Assembly: GCF_025583945.1 (NCBI RefSeq)
Contig: NZ_JAOEGU010000008.1
Span: 1-64,000 of the forward strand
Source of the DNA: Methylobacter psychrophilus
GTDB taxonomy: Bacteria > Pseudomonadota > Gammaproteobacteria > Methylococcales > Methylomonadaceae
DNA: 64,000 nt
Reading direction: 5' to 3'
Part shown: one piece after another, positions 30,475 to 39,658 of the stretch
Layout of the letters: the number at the start of each line of letters is the position of its first letter
Numbering within the stretch: position 1 is the stretch's first letter
Program-made: the position numbers and the translations under genes
The notes under the pieces: generated by a model
Seen by the model: only the letters and a program-made list of their open reading frames with translations
Told to the model about the DNA's origin: nothing
Databases searched by the model: none

Positions 30475-31184
30475 GAATAAATAAGGTAACAGCTACCGGT
30501 TCTTTTGATCATTTGCACCTGCGTGGCTTTACCTTGATTGAAGTACTCATCGCCATGACGCTGCTAAGCATTATGATGGTGTTATTGTTCACCAGTTTAA
30601 AAATTTGTGCTGACAGCTGGGAGAGAGGTGAAAGCAAGATAACCGATGTTAATGAAATGGCCGTTGTTTATAATTTTTTTCAACGGGATTTGTCGGTAGC
30701 AAAGCCGTTATGGAATGATCTGCCCGCTGAAGAGGAGAAAAAGTTTTCCTTTCAAGGCAGTAGTCAATCTTTACAATTTGTTTCCGCTTTTCCTGCCAGT
30801 GCAGGTCGACCCGGTTTGCAGTTGTTTTCCTTAAACTTGTCAGAAGAAAATAATGAGCAGGTAATCAACGTAACACTAGTTCCGTTTATCAAGCTCACAG
30901 AGGGTGCAACATCACAAAAGGAAGAGGTTACGCTAATAAAACATGTCAGTGATTTTACGCTGGCTTATTTTGGTTCTTCGAATGAGATTAGTGAGGGTGC
31001 CTGGACCGAGGAATGGCTGAACAAGGAAGCTCTGCCGCGTCTGGTTAAAATTAACATCAAACTGGACAATGGCATATACTGGCCGGCGATGATTATTGAT
31101 CTTAAGGTTACCGGGGCAACTGACAACGCAAACCTTGATACAGGAAGTACAGCAGATATAAATCAACCCGAGACCTTTCAATGA
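30471..31184 (+). CDS. gspJ: Minor pseudopilin GspJ
   Basis: A 237-residue pseudopilin with cleavage motif LRG-FTLIEVLIAM. A larger globular domain has FFQRDLSVAKPLWND and a final RLVKINIKLDNG stretch, as in GspJ. It overlaps both gspI and gspK by 4 bases (ATGA-type junctions), showing translational coupling. It is a tip component with GspI and GspK. Confidence 0.92.
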   Translation: MRINKVTATGSFDHLHLRGFTLIEVLIAMTLLSIMMVLLFTSLKICADSWERGESKITDVNEMAVVYNFFQRDLSVAKPLWNDLPAEEEKKFSFQGSSQSLQFVSAFPASAGRPGLQLFSLNLSEENNEQVINVTLVPFIKLTEGATSQKEEVTLIKHVSDFTLAYFGSSNEISEGAWTEEWLNKEALPRLVKINIKLDNGIYWPAMIIDLKVTGATDNANLDTGSTADINQPETFQ

Positions 31185-32158
31185 TGCCGCAAAAAGGTAT
31201 GGCACTGGTTTTGGTACTGTGGATATTAAGTTTATTAACCATAATGGCAGGAAGTTTTGCTCTCAGTATGCGCAGGGAATCAGCGATTGTTGCGGGCATT
31301 AAAAATAATGCTCAAGCCAGTGCCGTTGCAGAATCAGGGATTGCAATGGCGGAAATGATGTTACTGAATGTTGATCCTGTTAAAGGCTGGCAGATGGATG
31401 GCAGTATTTATGAAATAAGCACTGCGGATGCCAAAATCCGGGTACGACTGTCATCTGAAGCAGGTAAAATAGACATTAATAAAGTGGATGAAAAATTATT
31501 AAAAAACCTCATGATCAACGCCCCAATAGATGAAGAACAGCAAAACAAGTTAGTTAGTGCTATCCTTGACTGGCGTGATGCAGATGATCTGGTGCATATA
31601 GATGGTGCCGAAAAACAAGAATATCAAGATGCCGATTTAAACTATCAACCTGGAAACAAGCCTTTTCAGTCGATTGAAGAATTACAACTGGTCATGGGCA
31701 TGAATAAATCTTTATTTTTATGGCTTGAGCCGTTAGTGACTATTTATTCAGGTCAGCCGCAAGTCACCGCGCAAGTCGCGACTAAAGAAGTGTTGCTGGT
31801 AATGCCTGATTTAGATAAAGGCTTGGTAGATTCCTATGTTACTGCCAGACTTCAAAGTGCGATAAATAACCTGCCTGTTCCGCCATTTCCATCAGTTTCA
31901 GGAATAAATCCCACCGGACAAAACATCCCCACCGGGCAAAATAATGTGCTTACCGTCGTTTCTGAAGCAATTATGAATGATGAATCAAGAGCCTCTGTAC
32001 GTGCGGTGATAAAAAAATCCGACAACACACAAACAATCTCAACTCCATTTGAGATATTGAAATGGCAAAATATAACGGCAAATAGTGCATCATTATTTAC
32101 TGATGCGATGAGTGAATTATTAGTGAAACAGTATGCTGAACCTGAACTCAACAATTGA
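31181..32158 (+). CDS. gspK: Minor pseudopilin GspK
   Basis: A 325-residue GspK. The short leader MMPQKG precedes a hydrophobic helix beginning MALVLVLWIL. The usual Glu at position 5 is absent, which is normal for GspK, the tip-capping pseudopilin. The large domain has INKVDEKLL, SAILDWRDADD and FQSIEELQLVMGM, the saposin-like GspK insertion. The end overlaps the gspL start by 26 bases. Confidence 0.93.
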   Translation: MMPQKGMALVLVLWILSLLTIMAGSFALSMRRESAIVAGIKNNAQASAVAESGIAMAEMMLLNVDPVKGWQMDGSIYEISTADAKIRVRLSSEAGKIDINKVDEKLLKNLMINAPIDEEQQNKLVSAILDWRDADDLVHIDGAEKQEYQDADLNYQPGNKPFQSIEELQLVMGMNKSLFLWLEPLVTIYSGQPQVTAQVATKEVLLVMPDLDKGLVDSYVTARLQSAINNLPVPPFPSVSGINPTGQNIPTGQNNVLTVVSEAIMNDESRASVRAVIKKSDNTQTISTPFEILKWQNITANSASLFTDAMSELLVKQYAEPELNN

Positions 32159-33239
32159 TCTGAATTTTAAGCAGTTATTTAGTTGGTGGAAGCGAGAACT
32201 TGGCTTTTTAGTCCCTGAAAAAATAAAGCTGTTTCTTAATGACCAACAAGGCTTCATCATCGTCTCTCCTGATGGCCGTGATTTAAAGCTGACCTATATA
32301 AATAACGGGCAAATTAAAGCGCTGGAGTTACCGGAAAGAGGTGCCAGAGATCTGACATTTCAGCGTCTATGTGAAAAAGACGAGCGCTTGGCCAAGGCCA
32401 AGGTAATAATCAGGTTAACGGATCAGCATGCTATTCAAAAAGAACTTGGCCTGCCCGTTGCCGCAAAAGAAAATCTTGATCAGGTTATCGCTTACGAACT
32501 TGATCGCTATACCCCGTTTAAGGCAGAACAAGTTTATTTTGCTGTTAAACCGCTGCCTGGTGTAAACGAGCCCGGACAGCTCAAAGTATTGCTAATATTA
32601 ACAACCAGAGAAGCTCTTGATGGCCTCTATAAGGATGTAAAAGCACTAGGCTTGTCGCCGCTACTTGCCGATTATCAGGACTCTGCAAATAATCTTGATA
32701 AACTGGATCTCGCTTACAATCTTTTACCGGCCAGGCTAGGGCAAAAAACGGCACAGTTACCGCAATTGATTCACTGGGGACTGACAACCTTGACCTACTT
32801 GTTGCTAATGGCTGTTATAGTCGTGCCGGTATGGTTTGAATATCAAACCGTTAATGCCTTACAGGTAAAAGCAGATTCTCTGGAAAAAGAAGCCAAAAAG
32901 GTTAAAGCCTTACAATCAGAAATTGAGGCGGTAATAGACGAAACCCGTCAGTTAATTAAAGAGAAAAATGCGACACCTGAAGTAATTGCTATATTGAATA
33001 CCTTAAGCTCGCTAATTAAAGATGATACTTGGTTAAGCTATGCACAATACTCAGACGGGCATTTGCAAATACAAGGAGAATCGCCCGAGGCTTCAACACT
33101 CATTGCCGTTCTGGAAGCATCTGAGTTATTTGTTAATGCCCGATTTGCTTCGCCGGTAACTCAAGACAGAATTAGTAAACTTGAGCGATTTCAAATTACT
33201 GTTGATGTTGCCAATGCAGGAGTCGTTACCAGTGAGTAA
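32133..33239 (+). CDS. gspL: Type II secretion assembly protein GspL
   Basis: A 368-residue bitopic protein. The N-terminal actin-like cytoplasmic domain includes VIAYELDRYTPFKAEQVYF, typical of GspL/PilM-like proteins. A membrane helix is near residues 215-235 (TLTYLLLMAVIVVPVWF), followed by a coiled coil and a periplasmic ferredoxin-like domain. GspL links the GspE ATPase to GspM and the pseudopilus. Its end overlaps the gspM start by 8 bases if the GTG start at 33232 is used. Confidence 0.9.
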   Translation: MLNLNSTIDLNFKQLFSWWKRELGFLVPEKIKLFLNDQQGFIIVSPDGRDLKLTYINNGQIKALELPERGARDLTFQRLCEKDERLAKAKVIIRLTDQHAIQKELGLPVAAKENLDQVIAYELDRYTPFKAEQVYFAVKPLPGVNEPGQLKVLLILTTREALDGLYKDVKALGLSPLLADYQDSANNLDKLDLAYNLLPARLGQKTAQLPQLIHWGLTTLTYLLLMAVIVVPVWFEYQTVNALQVKADSLEKEAKKVKALQSEIEAVIDETRQLIKEKNATPEVIAILNTLSSLIKDDTWLSYAQYSDGHLQIQGESPEASTLIAVLEASELFVNARFASPVTQDRISKLERFQITVDVANAGVVTSE

Positions 33240-33840
33240 AGATAAGAAAATTGTCCTGTTTACACCTGAACGCCAACAACGCTGGACTGCCGTAGGTTTG
33301 TTAATTACCTTAGTAGTAGTTATTATATTGGTTATTATTGTGCCTGTGTTTAGCAAGGAAATGGAGCTACATGAAGCTAAAAACAACCTTATTTTCAGGC
33401 TGCAGCAATATGAACGGATTTTAGCAAAAAAAGATGCTGTTATTGCTAGTGTAATTAACATAAAACAGCAACAAGAGAAGCAAGGTTATTTTAACAGCCA
33501 AAACACCGATGCTTTAGCGTCTGCGGAGATGCAGGAATTTATAAAAAAAGCCATTGTCGATGCAGGCGGTCAATTAAGCAGTACTCAAGCACTTCCCGTA
33601 AACAATAAAGACAAGTTTAATCGAATAACCGTAAGAGTCAGAATGACCGGAAATAGTGAAGTATTGAGGGCCGTACTTTACAAAATAGAAACCTCCACAC
33701 CATTGATTATTATTGACCAAATAGACATAAGACCCATGCGTGGCATCAGAAATAGAATAACCCGCCAAATCGAGTCAAGCAACGAATTAAATGTTAATTT
33801 TCAAGCGGTTAGTTTTATGAGAAAACAATCCAATGAATAA
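33232..33840 (+). CDS. gspM: Type II secretion protein GspM
   Basis: About 202 residues. A short basic N-terminus (SKDKKIVLFTPERQQRW) is followed by one membrane helix (LLITLVVVIILVIIVPVF), a coiled coil and a periplasmic ferredoxin-like domain. I chose GTG 33232 because GCAGGAG lies 9 bases upstream. In-frame ATGs at 33205 and 33214 and a TTG at 33181 are deeper inside gspL and lack a ribosome site. GspM partners GspL in the inner-membrane platform. The stop overlaps the next gene by 8 bases. Confidence 0.87.
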   Translation: MSKDKKIVLFTPERQQRWTAVGLLITLVVVIILVIIVPVFSKEMELHEAKNNLIFRLQQYERILAKKDAVIASVINIKQQQEKQGYFNSQNTDALASAEMQEFIKKAIVDAGGQLSSTQALPVNNKDKFNRITVRVRMTGNSEVLRAVLYKIETSTPLIIIDQIDIRPMRGIRNRITRQIESSNELNVNFQAVSFMRKQSNE

Positions 33841-34429
33841 TAAACTAATGTTTATCCTGGCCTCTTTTTGCCTCTTGTGTGTCTTTATTATTATCGCTGA
33901 GTGGATATATGCCGAGCAGTCACGAAAACAGATTCTGACGACATCAATCCCGACAGAAATAAAAATAGCCAACGATGAAATGCCTAACATAGAGCTTACG
34001 CGGCAATCTGAGGAAAGTTATGCTGATATGGTTGCCAGACCCTTATTTATTAAAGGCAGAAAACCCGTAGACGAGCCCAGTCCTGAAGAAATCCAAAATA
34101 TGGCTGTAGCTAATGTCTTTGATTGGCAAGTTAACGGGATTTATACGACAAAAAAAGGCCTATCTGCTCTGTTCAGTCGCTCTAAATCCAAAGTTGCCAA
34201 AGATAATCATCGAAGGGTTCTCATCGGCGGTGATCTTGATGGCTGGAGACTGACAGAAATCCACTCAGACAAAGTCATACTTAATCAAGGTAATGAGCAA
34301 AAGGAATTACTCCTCAGAAAGCCAAAGTTAAAAGATTTATCAAAGAAACCCAATCAACCCAATGCTACCCAACCAGAAGATAGTCAACCACCGCCCGCAG
34401 AAGGCGAACCTGAGAATACTAATGAATAA
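33833..34429 (+). CDS. GspC-like type II secretion protein (HR domain, no PDZ)
   Basis: A 198-residue protein with an N-terminal membrane helix (residues 4-25), a linker, then a domain like the homology region of GspC. PLFIKGRKP, FDWQVNGIYTTKKGLSALF, RRVLIGGDLDGWRLTEIHSDKVIL and KELLLRKPKL reproduce the HR beta-sandwich pattern that binds the N0 domain of the secretin GspD. No PDZ or coiled coil follows, only a Pro/Glu-rich tail, so it is a short form. It could instead be called GspN or GspP by some schemes. Its position directly before gspD, with an 8-base overlap, supports an HR-secretin partnership. Confidence 0.75.
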   Translation: MNNKLMFILASFCLLCVFIIIAEWIYAEQSRKQILTTSIPTEIKIANDEMPNIELTRQSEESYADMVARPLFIKGRKPVDEPSPEEIQNMAVANVFDWQVNGIYTTKKGLSALFSRSKSKVAKDNHRRVLIGGDLDGWRLTEIHSDKVILNQGNEQKELLLRKPKLKDLSKKPNQPNATQPEDSQPPPAEGEPENTNE

Positions 34430-36686
34430 TTTTAACAAAATAACAACAGCATCCTGCTTTCTGGTTATGGGTTTATCGCTGGTCAGCTGTGAGTTATTGC
34501 CGTTTAAGCAAGTTGCAAAATTACCGTTGAATCCCATAAAAAAGGAACAACCTGAAGTTTTCAGTCAATTGCAAAACAAACCGCCCGTTACTGAAACAAC
34601 CAATGAACTATATCCAGGAACAGACCGTTTCGTATCCGGTACTCTACAACAAAACAGAAAAACTACGCCAACGGGAACCGGTTCCTACAGCCTTAATTTT
34701 GATGAGGCTGACCTTGGTGAAGTTGCAAAAGTTATCTTGGGTGATATTCTCGGAAAAAATTATGTCCTAAGCCCCAAAGTAGCTGGTAAAGTCACTCTGC
34801 AAACCACTGAACCCTTAACCAAGGAAGAATTGCTGCCTACCCTGGAAATGGTGCTGCGAATGAATAATGCGGCCTTGGTTAAGGATAGCAAAATTTATCA
34901 TATTGAGCCTTCCTCGGAAGCCTTATTTATTTCTGATCTGAATAGCCGGTCAGGGTATCAAACTCGGGTTATACCTGTTAAAAATGTAGCGGTTCAGGAT
35001 ATTGCCGACATTATGAAACCCTTGGTACATGAAAAAACCATCCTTAATGTAGATGCCAAACGCAATATTATGGTGGCTTCCGGCACAGCCGATGAAATAG
35101 CCAGAGTAATAGATCTGGTCGGCACTTTTGATATTGATGTGTTAAAGGGGCGCTCTTTTGGCTTGTTCCCTTTGAGTCACGTAGACCCAAAAACCGCTAT
35201 TGAAGAACTGCAAACTGTTTTTTATCAAAAGAGTAAAAGTGATAAAGCTGATTTTTTTCAGTTTATCCCCATACAGCGCTTAAATGCTATTTTGGCCGTT
35301 ACTTATCAGGCGCGCTATCTGCAAGATATTGAAAACTGGATACTTAGGTTGGACAAAGCCAACACAGCTTCTGGCGGCGGGGTTAATGTCTATAAAGTTC
35401 AGCATGCTGATGCAAAAAAATTGGCGGCCACGCTCAATCAGATTTTTACCGGTGCCAAAGGCAAAGATACAGCCGCCTCAATTGCACCTGGCGAAACAGC
35501 CGATACCCTGTCTAATCAAGATCCTACCAATACGGGCAATACACCGTCGAGTACGAGTAATTCTTCATCCAATATGAGTAGTAGCCCATCCGGCAATCTG
35601 GGGAGCTTTGCCGTTAATCAAGTTGATGAAAATTCATCAGCAATCAATCCAGGTGCCTTCGCCGCCAATGACTCTGATAAAGAAGCATTGGCCGGCAATT
35701 TAGCGACTGCGGGTGGATCAATATCCAACATGGGCAAAGTAAAAATCATTGCTGATGAAGCCAATAATTCGATCATTATTGTTGCTACCGCGCAAGACTA
35801 CGATGTAATACTGCCAGTTATTACCCAGTTGGATATGATGCCGCTACAAGTGCTCATTGATGCGACAGTCGTACAGGTTAGCTTAACGGGTAACTTACAA
35901 TACGGTATCTCCTGGTATTTTAATGAGGGGAATAGCCAGACCCTAATCAATAGTGCAGCATCAATAGCAGGAGCAGTTACCACAGGAGGGCTTAGCACTT
36001 TTTATAATGCGGGCTCGGTTAAAGCCCTTTTAAGAGCAGAGGCCAGTTTGGATAATATCAACGTAATTTCTTCACCATCGTTAATGGTATTAAATAATCA
36101 AAAAGCAAAAATTAATGTCGGTCAACAAGTGCCCATAGCAACCGGTTCGTCAACGACTCCTCTTTCCAGTGGCAGCATTCTGACAAGCCCAACCTCAGTT
36201 CAATCCAATACGATTCAATATAAAGATACCGGCGTTACTCTTGAAGTTACACCAAGAGTGAATGCAAACGGTATGGTAATTATGAAACTTAAACAAATTG
36301 TCAGTAAGGTAGTAACAGTCACTGATCCTACGTCAACACAAACGCAATCGCCTACTATTGATAAAAAAGAAGTTGACAGTTCCGTGGCGGTTCATGATGG
36401 AGAAACAATAGTATTAGGCGGCTTAATTGATGAAGGGCTTACTGTTAACAGGACAGGCATTCCCTGGTTCTACGATTTACCGGTAATAGGGTCATTATTC
36501 GGGGGAACGAAGAAGAACAATATAAAAACAGAATTGGTTATCCTGATCACGCCACGCGTGGTAGCAAGCAAGCAGGATTCCAGGGTAATTTCTAATGAGT
36601 TTAAACGTAAATTAACCGGGATTTATCAGGAAGAAGCATCACAAAATCCAACAACCATAATCGAGCGGCAAAGTGTCATTCATTAA
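34422..36686 (+). CDS. gspD: Type II secretion secretin GspD, lipoprotein form
   Basis: A 754-residue secretin. The start at 34422 gives a lipoprotein signal peptide ending in SLVSC (Cys23-type lipobox), suggesting self-anchoring to the outer membrane. Domains in order: N0 (LNFDEADLGEVAKVILGDIL), N1-N3 repeats (VIPVKNVAVQDIADIMKPL, FPLSHVDPKTAIEEL, VNVYKVQHADAKKLAATLN) interrupted by a Ser/Asn/Gly-rich linker, then the secretin core (VISSPSLMVLNNQKAKINVG, VDSSVAVHDGETIVLGGLI). It forms the outer-membrane channel. It is the last gene of the operon rather than near the front as in many gsp clusters. Confidence 0.95.
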   Translation: MNNFNKITTASCFLVMGLSLVSCELLPFKQVAKLPLNPIKKEQPEVFSQLQNKPPVTETTNELYPGTDRFVSGTLQQNRKTTPTGTGSYSLNFDEADLGEVAKVILGDILGKNYVLSPKVAGKVTLQTTEPLTKEELLPTLEMVLRMNNAALVKDSKIYHIEPSSEALFISDLNSRSGYQTRVIPVKNVAVQDIADIMKPLVHEKTILNVDAKRNIMVASGTADEIARVIDLVGTFDIDVLKGRSFGLFPLSHVDPKTAIEELQTVFYQKSKSDKADFFQFIPIQRLNAILAVTYQARYLQDIENWILRLDKANTASGGGVNVYKVQHADAKKLAATLNQIFTGAKGKDTAASIAPGETADTLSNQDPTNTGNTPSSTSNSSSNMSSSPSGNLGSFAVNQVDENSSAINPGAFAANDSDKEALAGNLATAGGSISNMGKVKIIADEANNSIIIVATAQDYDVILPVITQLDMMPLQVLIDATVVQVSLTGNLQYGISWYFNEGNSQTLINSAASIAGAVTTGGLSTFYNAGSVKALLRAEASLDNINVISSPSLMVLNNQKAKINVGQQVPIATGSSTTPLSSGSILTSPTSVQSNTIQYKDTGVTLEVTPRVNANGMVIMKLKQIVSKVVTVTDPTSTQTQSPTIDKKEVDSSVAVHDGETIVLGGLIDEGLTVNRTGIPWFYDLPVIGSLFGGTKKNNIKTELVILITPRVVASKQDSRVISNEFKRKLTGIYQEEASQNPTTIIERQSVIH

Positions 36687-36704
36687 TTAATTACTCATGT
36701 AGTT

Positions 36705-36737
36705 GTGTGATGGGCAAATAAGCATTGCTCATCACAC
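36705..36737. terminator. Hairpin between convergent gspD and rpiA
   Basis: An 11-bp stem (GTGTGATGGGC / GCTCATCACAC, one G-T pair) with an 11-base loop lies between the two convergent stops. There is no T-run on either side, so it is at best a weak or Rho-assisted bidirectional terminator. Confidence 0.5.
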
Positions 36738-36748
36738 GGCAAAACTAA

Positions 36749-37402
36749 TTACTGCGTAATAACCTCATTGCCTTTGCCGATTAACACGACATCAGCAGGG
36801 CGCAGCGCAAAAAGGCCGTTGGTAACAACGCCGGTAATATTGTTGATGATTTGTTCCAGCTTTATTGGATCTAAGATAGTCAAATTGTGAACATCAAGAA
36901 TAACATTGTGGTTATCGGTAATAAAATTTTCTCGCCACACAGGTTGACCGCCTAATTTAACCAACTCTCTGGCAACATAACTTCTTGCCATCGGAATCAC
37001 TTCAACCGGCAGGGAAAAGGCACCCAACACATCAACGCATTTAGTTTCGTCGACAATACAAATAAACTGCTTGCTGGCTGCGGCAATAATTTTTTCACGG
37101 GTTAAAGCGCCACCGCCACCTTTAATCAAATGCTTGTGAGGACTCACTTCATCAGCGCCATCAATATAAACATCCAGCGTACCAACTGCATTCAAGTCAA
37201 ATACCGGAATACCGACTTTTTTTAATTGTGCAGTACTGACTTCAGAACTGGAGACTGCACCCTCAATATCGGCTCTAAAATCGGCCAAAAAATCGATGAA
37301 ATGTTTTACTGTAGAGCCTGTACCTACACCGATAATGGCAACATCTTTAATATAATGCAAAGCAGCTTGAGCCACTTTTTGTTTTAATTCGTCTTGTGTC
37401 AT
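36749..37402 (-). CDS. rpiA: Ribose-5-phosphate isomerase A
   Basis: A 217-residue RpiA interconverting ribose 5-phosphate and ribulose 5-phosphate in the pentose phosphate pathway. Conserved motifs are present: [45 protein letters not shown] and [10 protein letters not shown], including the catalytic Asp/Glu/Lys set. I start at 37402 (MTQDELKQK), matching the family; the frame is open further upstream but that would overlap the divergent ilvA start. Length is standard. Confidence 0.96.
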   Translation of the reverse strand: MTQDELKQKVAQAALHYIKDVAIIGVGTGSTVKHFIDFLADFRADIEGAVSSSEVSTAQLKKVGIPVFDLNAVGTLDVYIDGADEVSPHKHLIKGGGGALTREKIIAAASKQFICIVDETKCVDVLGAFSLPVEVIPMARSYVARELVKLGGQPVWRENFITDNHNVILDVHNLTILDPIKLEQIINNITGVVTNGLFALRPADVVLIGKGNEVITQ

Positions 37403-37479
37403 GGTGCGCTTCCGTAATAAAGTAATTGGTGTGCGATAATACCGCAGAATCAGACATTCTTCAGCCGATTTTTTAATAA

Positions 37480-39015
37480 ATGCCCCCAAACTACATAGAA
37501 AAAATTTTACGCGCCAAAGTTTACGATGTTGCCATAGAAACCCCGCTGGATTTCGCCCCTTCTCTGTCAGAGCGTCTGGTAAATCGCATTTTTTTAAAAC
37601 GGGAAGATTTACAATCGGTATTTTCGTTTAAATTGCGCGGTGCTTATAACAAAATATCCATGCTGGATGAACCGTCCAGAGCCAAAGGTGTGATTGCCGC
37701 TTCTGCCGGAAATCATGCTCAAGGCGTCGCGTTGGCTGCAAAAAGGCTGGCGATTAAAGCCTTGATCGTGATGCCGACCACAACGCCGGAAATCAAGATA
37801 AAATCCGTTAAGGCAATGGGTGCCGACATCATTTTATTTGGTGATTCCTACAGTGAAACTTATACCTATGCGCTGGAATTATCGACACAAAATGAAATGG
37901 TGTTTATTCATCCCTTTGATGATCCCGATATAATTGCCGGACAAGGCACCGTTGCAATGGAAATACTAAGGCAGCATCCAGGTGATTTACACGCTATTTT
38001 TGTACCGGTTGGTGGTGGTGGATTAATCGCGGGTATTGCCGTCTATGTAAAATTTGTTCGTCCCGACATAAAAATCATTGGTGTTGAGCCTGATGATGCT
38101 GATTGCCTCAATCGCGCCTTAAAAGCCAACAGCCGCGTCATTATTGATCAAGTTGGCTTATTTGCCGATGGCGTTGCCGTTAAGCAAGTGGGCGCAGAAC
38201 CTTTTCGACTGGCGCAAAATTTTGTTGATGAAGTGGTTACCGTTAATACCGATGAAATATGTGCCGCCATTAAAGATATTTTTGATGATACCCGTTCAAT
38301 AGCAGAACCTGCCGGCGCACTGGCTATCGCGGGTTTAAAAAAATATGTCGAGCGCGAACAACTAACCGGACAAAGCCTGATTGCCATCGACAGTGGTGCC
38401 AATATCAACTTTGACCGTTTACGCTATGTAGCTGAACGGGCGCAAGTCGGCGAACACCGGGAAATTTTGCTGGCAGTCAGTATTCCGGAAGTTCCGGGCA
38501 GTTTCTTGGCGTTTTGTAAATTATTGGGCGGACGCAGCATTACCGAATTCAATTACCGCTATTTTGACGCAACCATGGCGCAGGTTTTTGTCGGCATTTC
38601 CAGCAGTGGCCTTGAATCAGATCGTGCGGCCGTCATCGGGCAATTACAGCAACAGGGCTTTCAAGTCACCGACATGACGGCCAATGAATTAGCTAAAGAA
38701 CATAGCCGTTATATGGTGGGTGGACACGCCCCTACTGAACTTAACGAACTGGTCTATAGTATTCAGTTTTCTGAACGACCGGATGCCTTATTAAAATTTT
38801 TAACCCAATTGGGTGGACGCTGGAATATCAGTTTGTTCCATTATCGCAATCATGGCGCGGCATTTGGCAAAGTTTTAATGGGCATACAAACAACCCAGGC
38901 AGAACAACAAGCCTTTCAACAGTGCCTTGATGAACTGGATTTCACCTACAGCGATGAAACAGAAAATCCGGCTTACCAATTATTTTTCGGCGGCATTAAG
39001 TCTCACCTTATTTAA
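37480..39015 (+). CDS. ilvA: Threonine ammonia-lyase, biosynthetic (isoleucine pathway)
   Basis: A 511-residue PLP enzyme making 2-oxobutanoate from threonine. The PLP lysine is in [10 protein letters not shown] (Lys51), the phosphate loop is GGGGLIAGI, and [10 protein letters not shown] is the substrate loop. After about residue 330 come two ACT-like regulatory modules ([20 protein letters not shown] and [19 protein letters not shown]), the arrangement of isoleucine-inhibited biosynthetic enzymes rather than short catabolic TdcB. It is divergent from rpiA with about 78 bases between the starts. No attenuator leader was seen. Confidence 0.96.
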   Translation: MPPNYIEKILRAKVYDVAIETPLDFAPSLSERLVNRIFLKREDLQSVFSFKLRGAYNKISMLDEPSRAKGVIAASAGNHAQGVALAAKRLAIKALIVMPTTTPEIKIKSVKAMGADIILFGDSYSETYTYALELSTQNEMVFIHPFDDPDIIAGQGTVAMEILRQHPGDLHAIFVPVGGGGLIAGIAVYVKFVRPDIKIIGVEPDDADCLNRALKANSRVIIDQVGLFADGVAVKQVGAEPFRLAQNFVDEVVTVNTDEICAAIKDIFDDTRSIAEPAGALAIAGLKKYVEREQLTGQSLIAIDSGANINFDRLRYVAERAQVGEHREILLAVSIPEVPGSFLAFCKLLGGRSITEFNYRYFDATMAQVFVGISSSGLESDRAAVIGQLQQQGFQVTDMTANELAKEHSRYMVGGHAPTELNELVYSIQFSERPDALLKFLTQLGGRWNISLFHYRNHGAAFGKVLMGIQTTQAEQQAFQQCLDELDFTYSDETENPAYQLFFGGIKSHLI

Positions 39016-39411
39016 GAAATAAATGCAACATAACATCTGAATTTATATTTAATATAAAATTAATAAATTAATTTTTATGTGATGTTTTTTATGGCTTTAA
39101 CCAATTGATTATAAATAGCTTTTATTTATAGGCACTTACCCTGGCTATAAAGAGTCCTTGCTTTACTTCAGTTAATGCATAAGATGTAAGCCACATCAGT
39201 ATTTTTTACGTAGGCCTTCTCTTGCTTTGGTGCTATCAACGTTTCCAGATAAAACACTTGTTAATTGCAGTATTTATTCCTATTTTGGCTACATTTCTTC
39301 AGTAAACCCTGAAGATTCATACTGAAAACAGGGAATCGGATGTTATCAACAGGTTTTTACGCAAAAATTACTATCCCTTTGAGTTTTGGATATCCAAAAG
39401 ATTATGTTAAC
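39016..39411. other. Gene-free stretch after ilvA
   Basis: About 400 AT-rich bases between ilvA and the family B element. I see no gene, clear terminator or named repeat. A short open stretch on the minus strand around 39180-39290 is not recognisable. Confidence 0.5.
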
Positions 39412-39604
39412 AAGGTGATATTCAGAAATTAATATGCCCAAATGGCGCAGGATTTTTATTTGTTTACAACGACGGCAAGGATGCAGGAGCAATTGCCGAG
39501 ACGAAAAAATAGGCGCGTAGGATGGCTACGTAACTATTTTGGCAACGCCGTCAATGAATAAAAAGAGCGGCAAACCGGGTATATTATTAAAAGAATATCA
39601 TCCA
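39412..39604. mobile_element. Family B MITE-like element, copy 2
   Basis: About 193 bp with inverted ends like copy 1: left AAGGTGATATTCAGAAATTA then ATATGCCC; right end, reversed, GGATGATATTCTTTTAATAA then TATACCC. Relative to copy 1 it carries about 30 extra bases near the middle (around 39463-39498). Its right part again contains ATGAATAAAAAG, in frame with the hybrid kinase that follows. Confidence 0.78.
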
Positions 39605-39658
39605 AGTCTTTTCTCGTACATTATTCGACTAATCACTGAGGTTTCTTCTGGTTTCAAT

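Noticed and set aside
39180-39290. Possible gene remnant on the minus strand after ilvA
   Set aside because: Only short frames interrupted by stops, and no recognisable motif.
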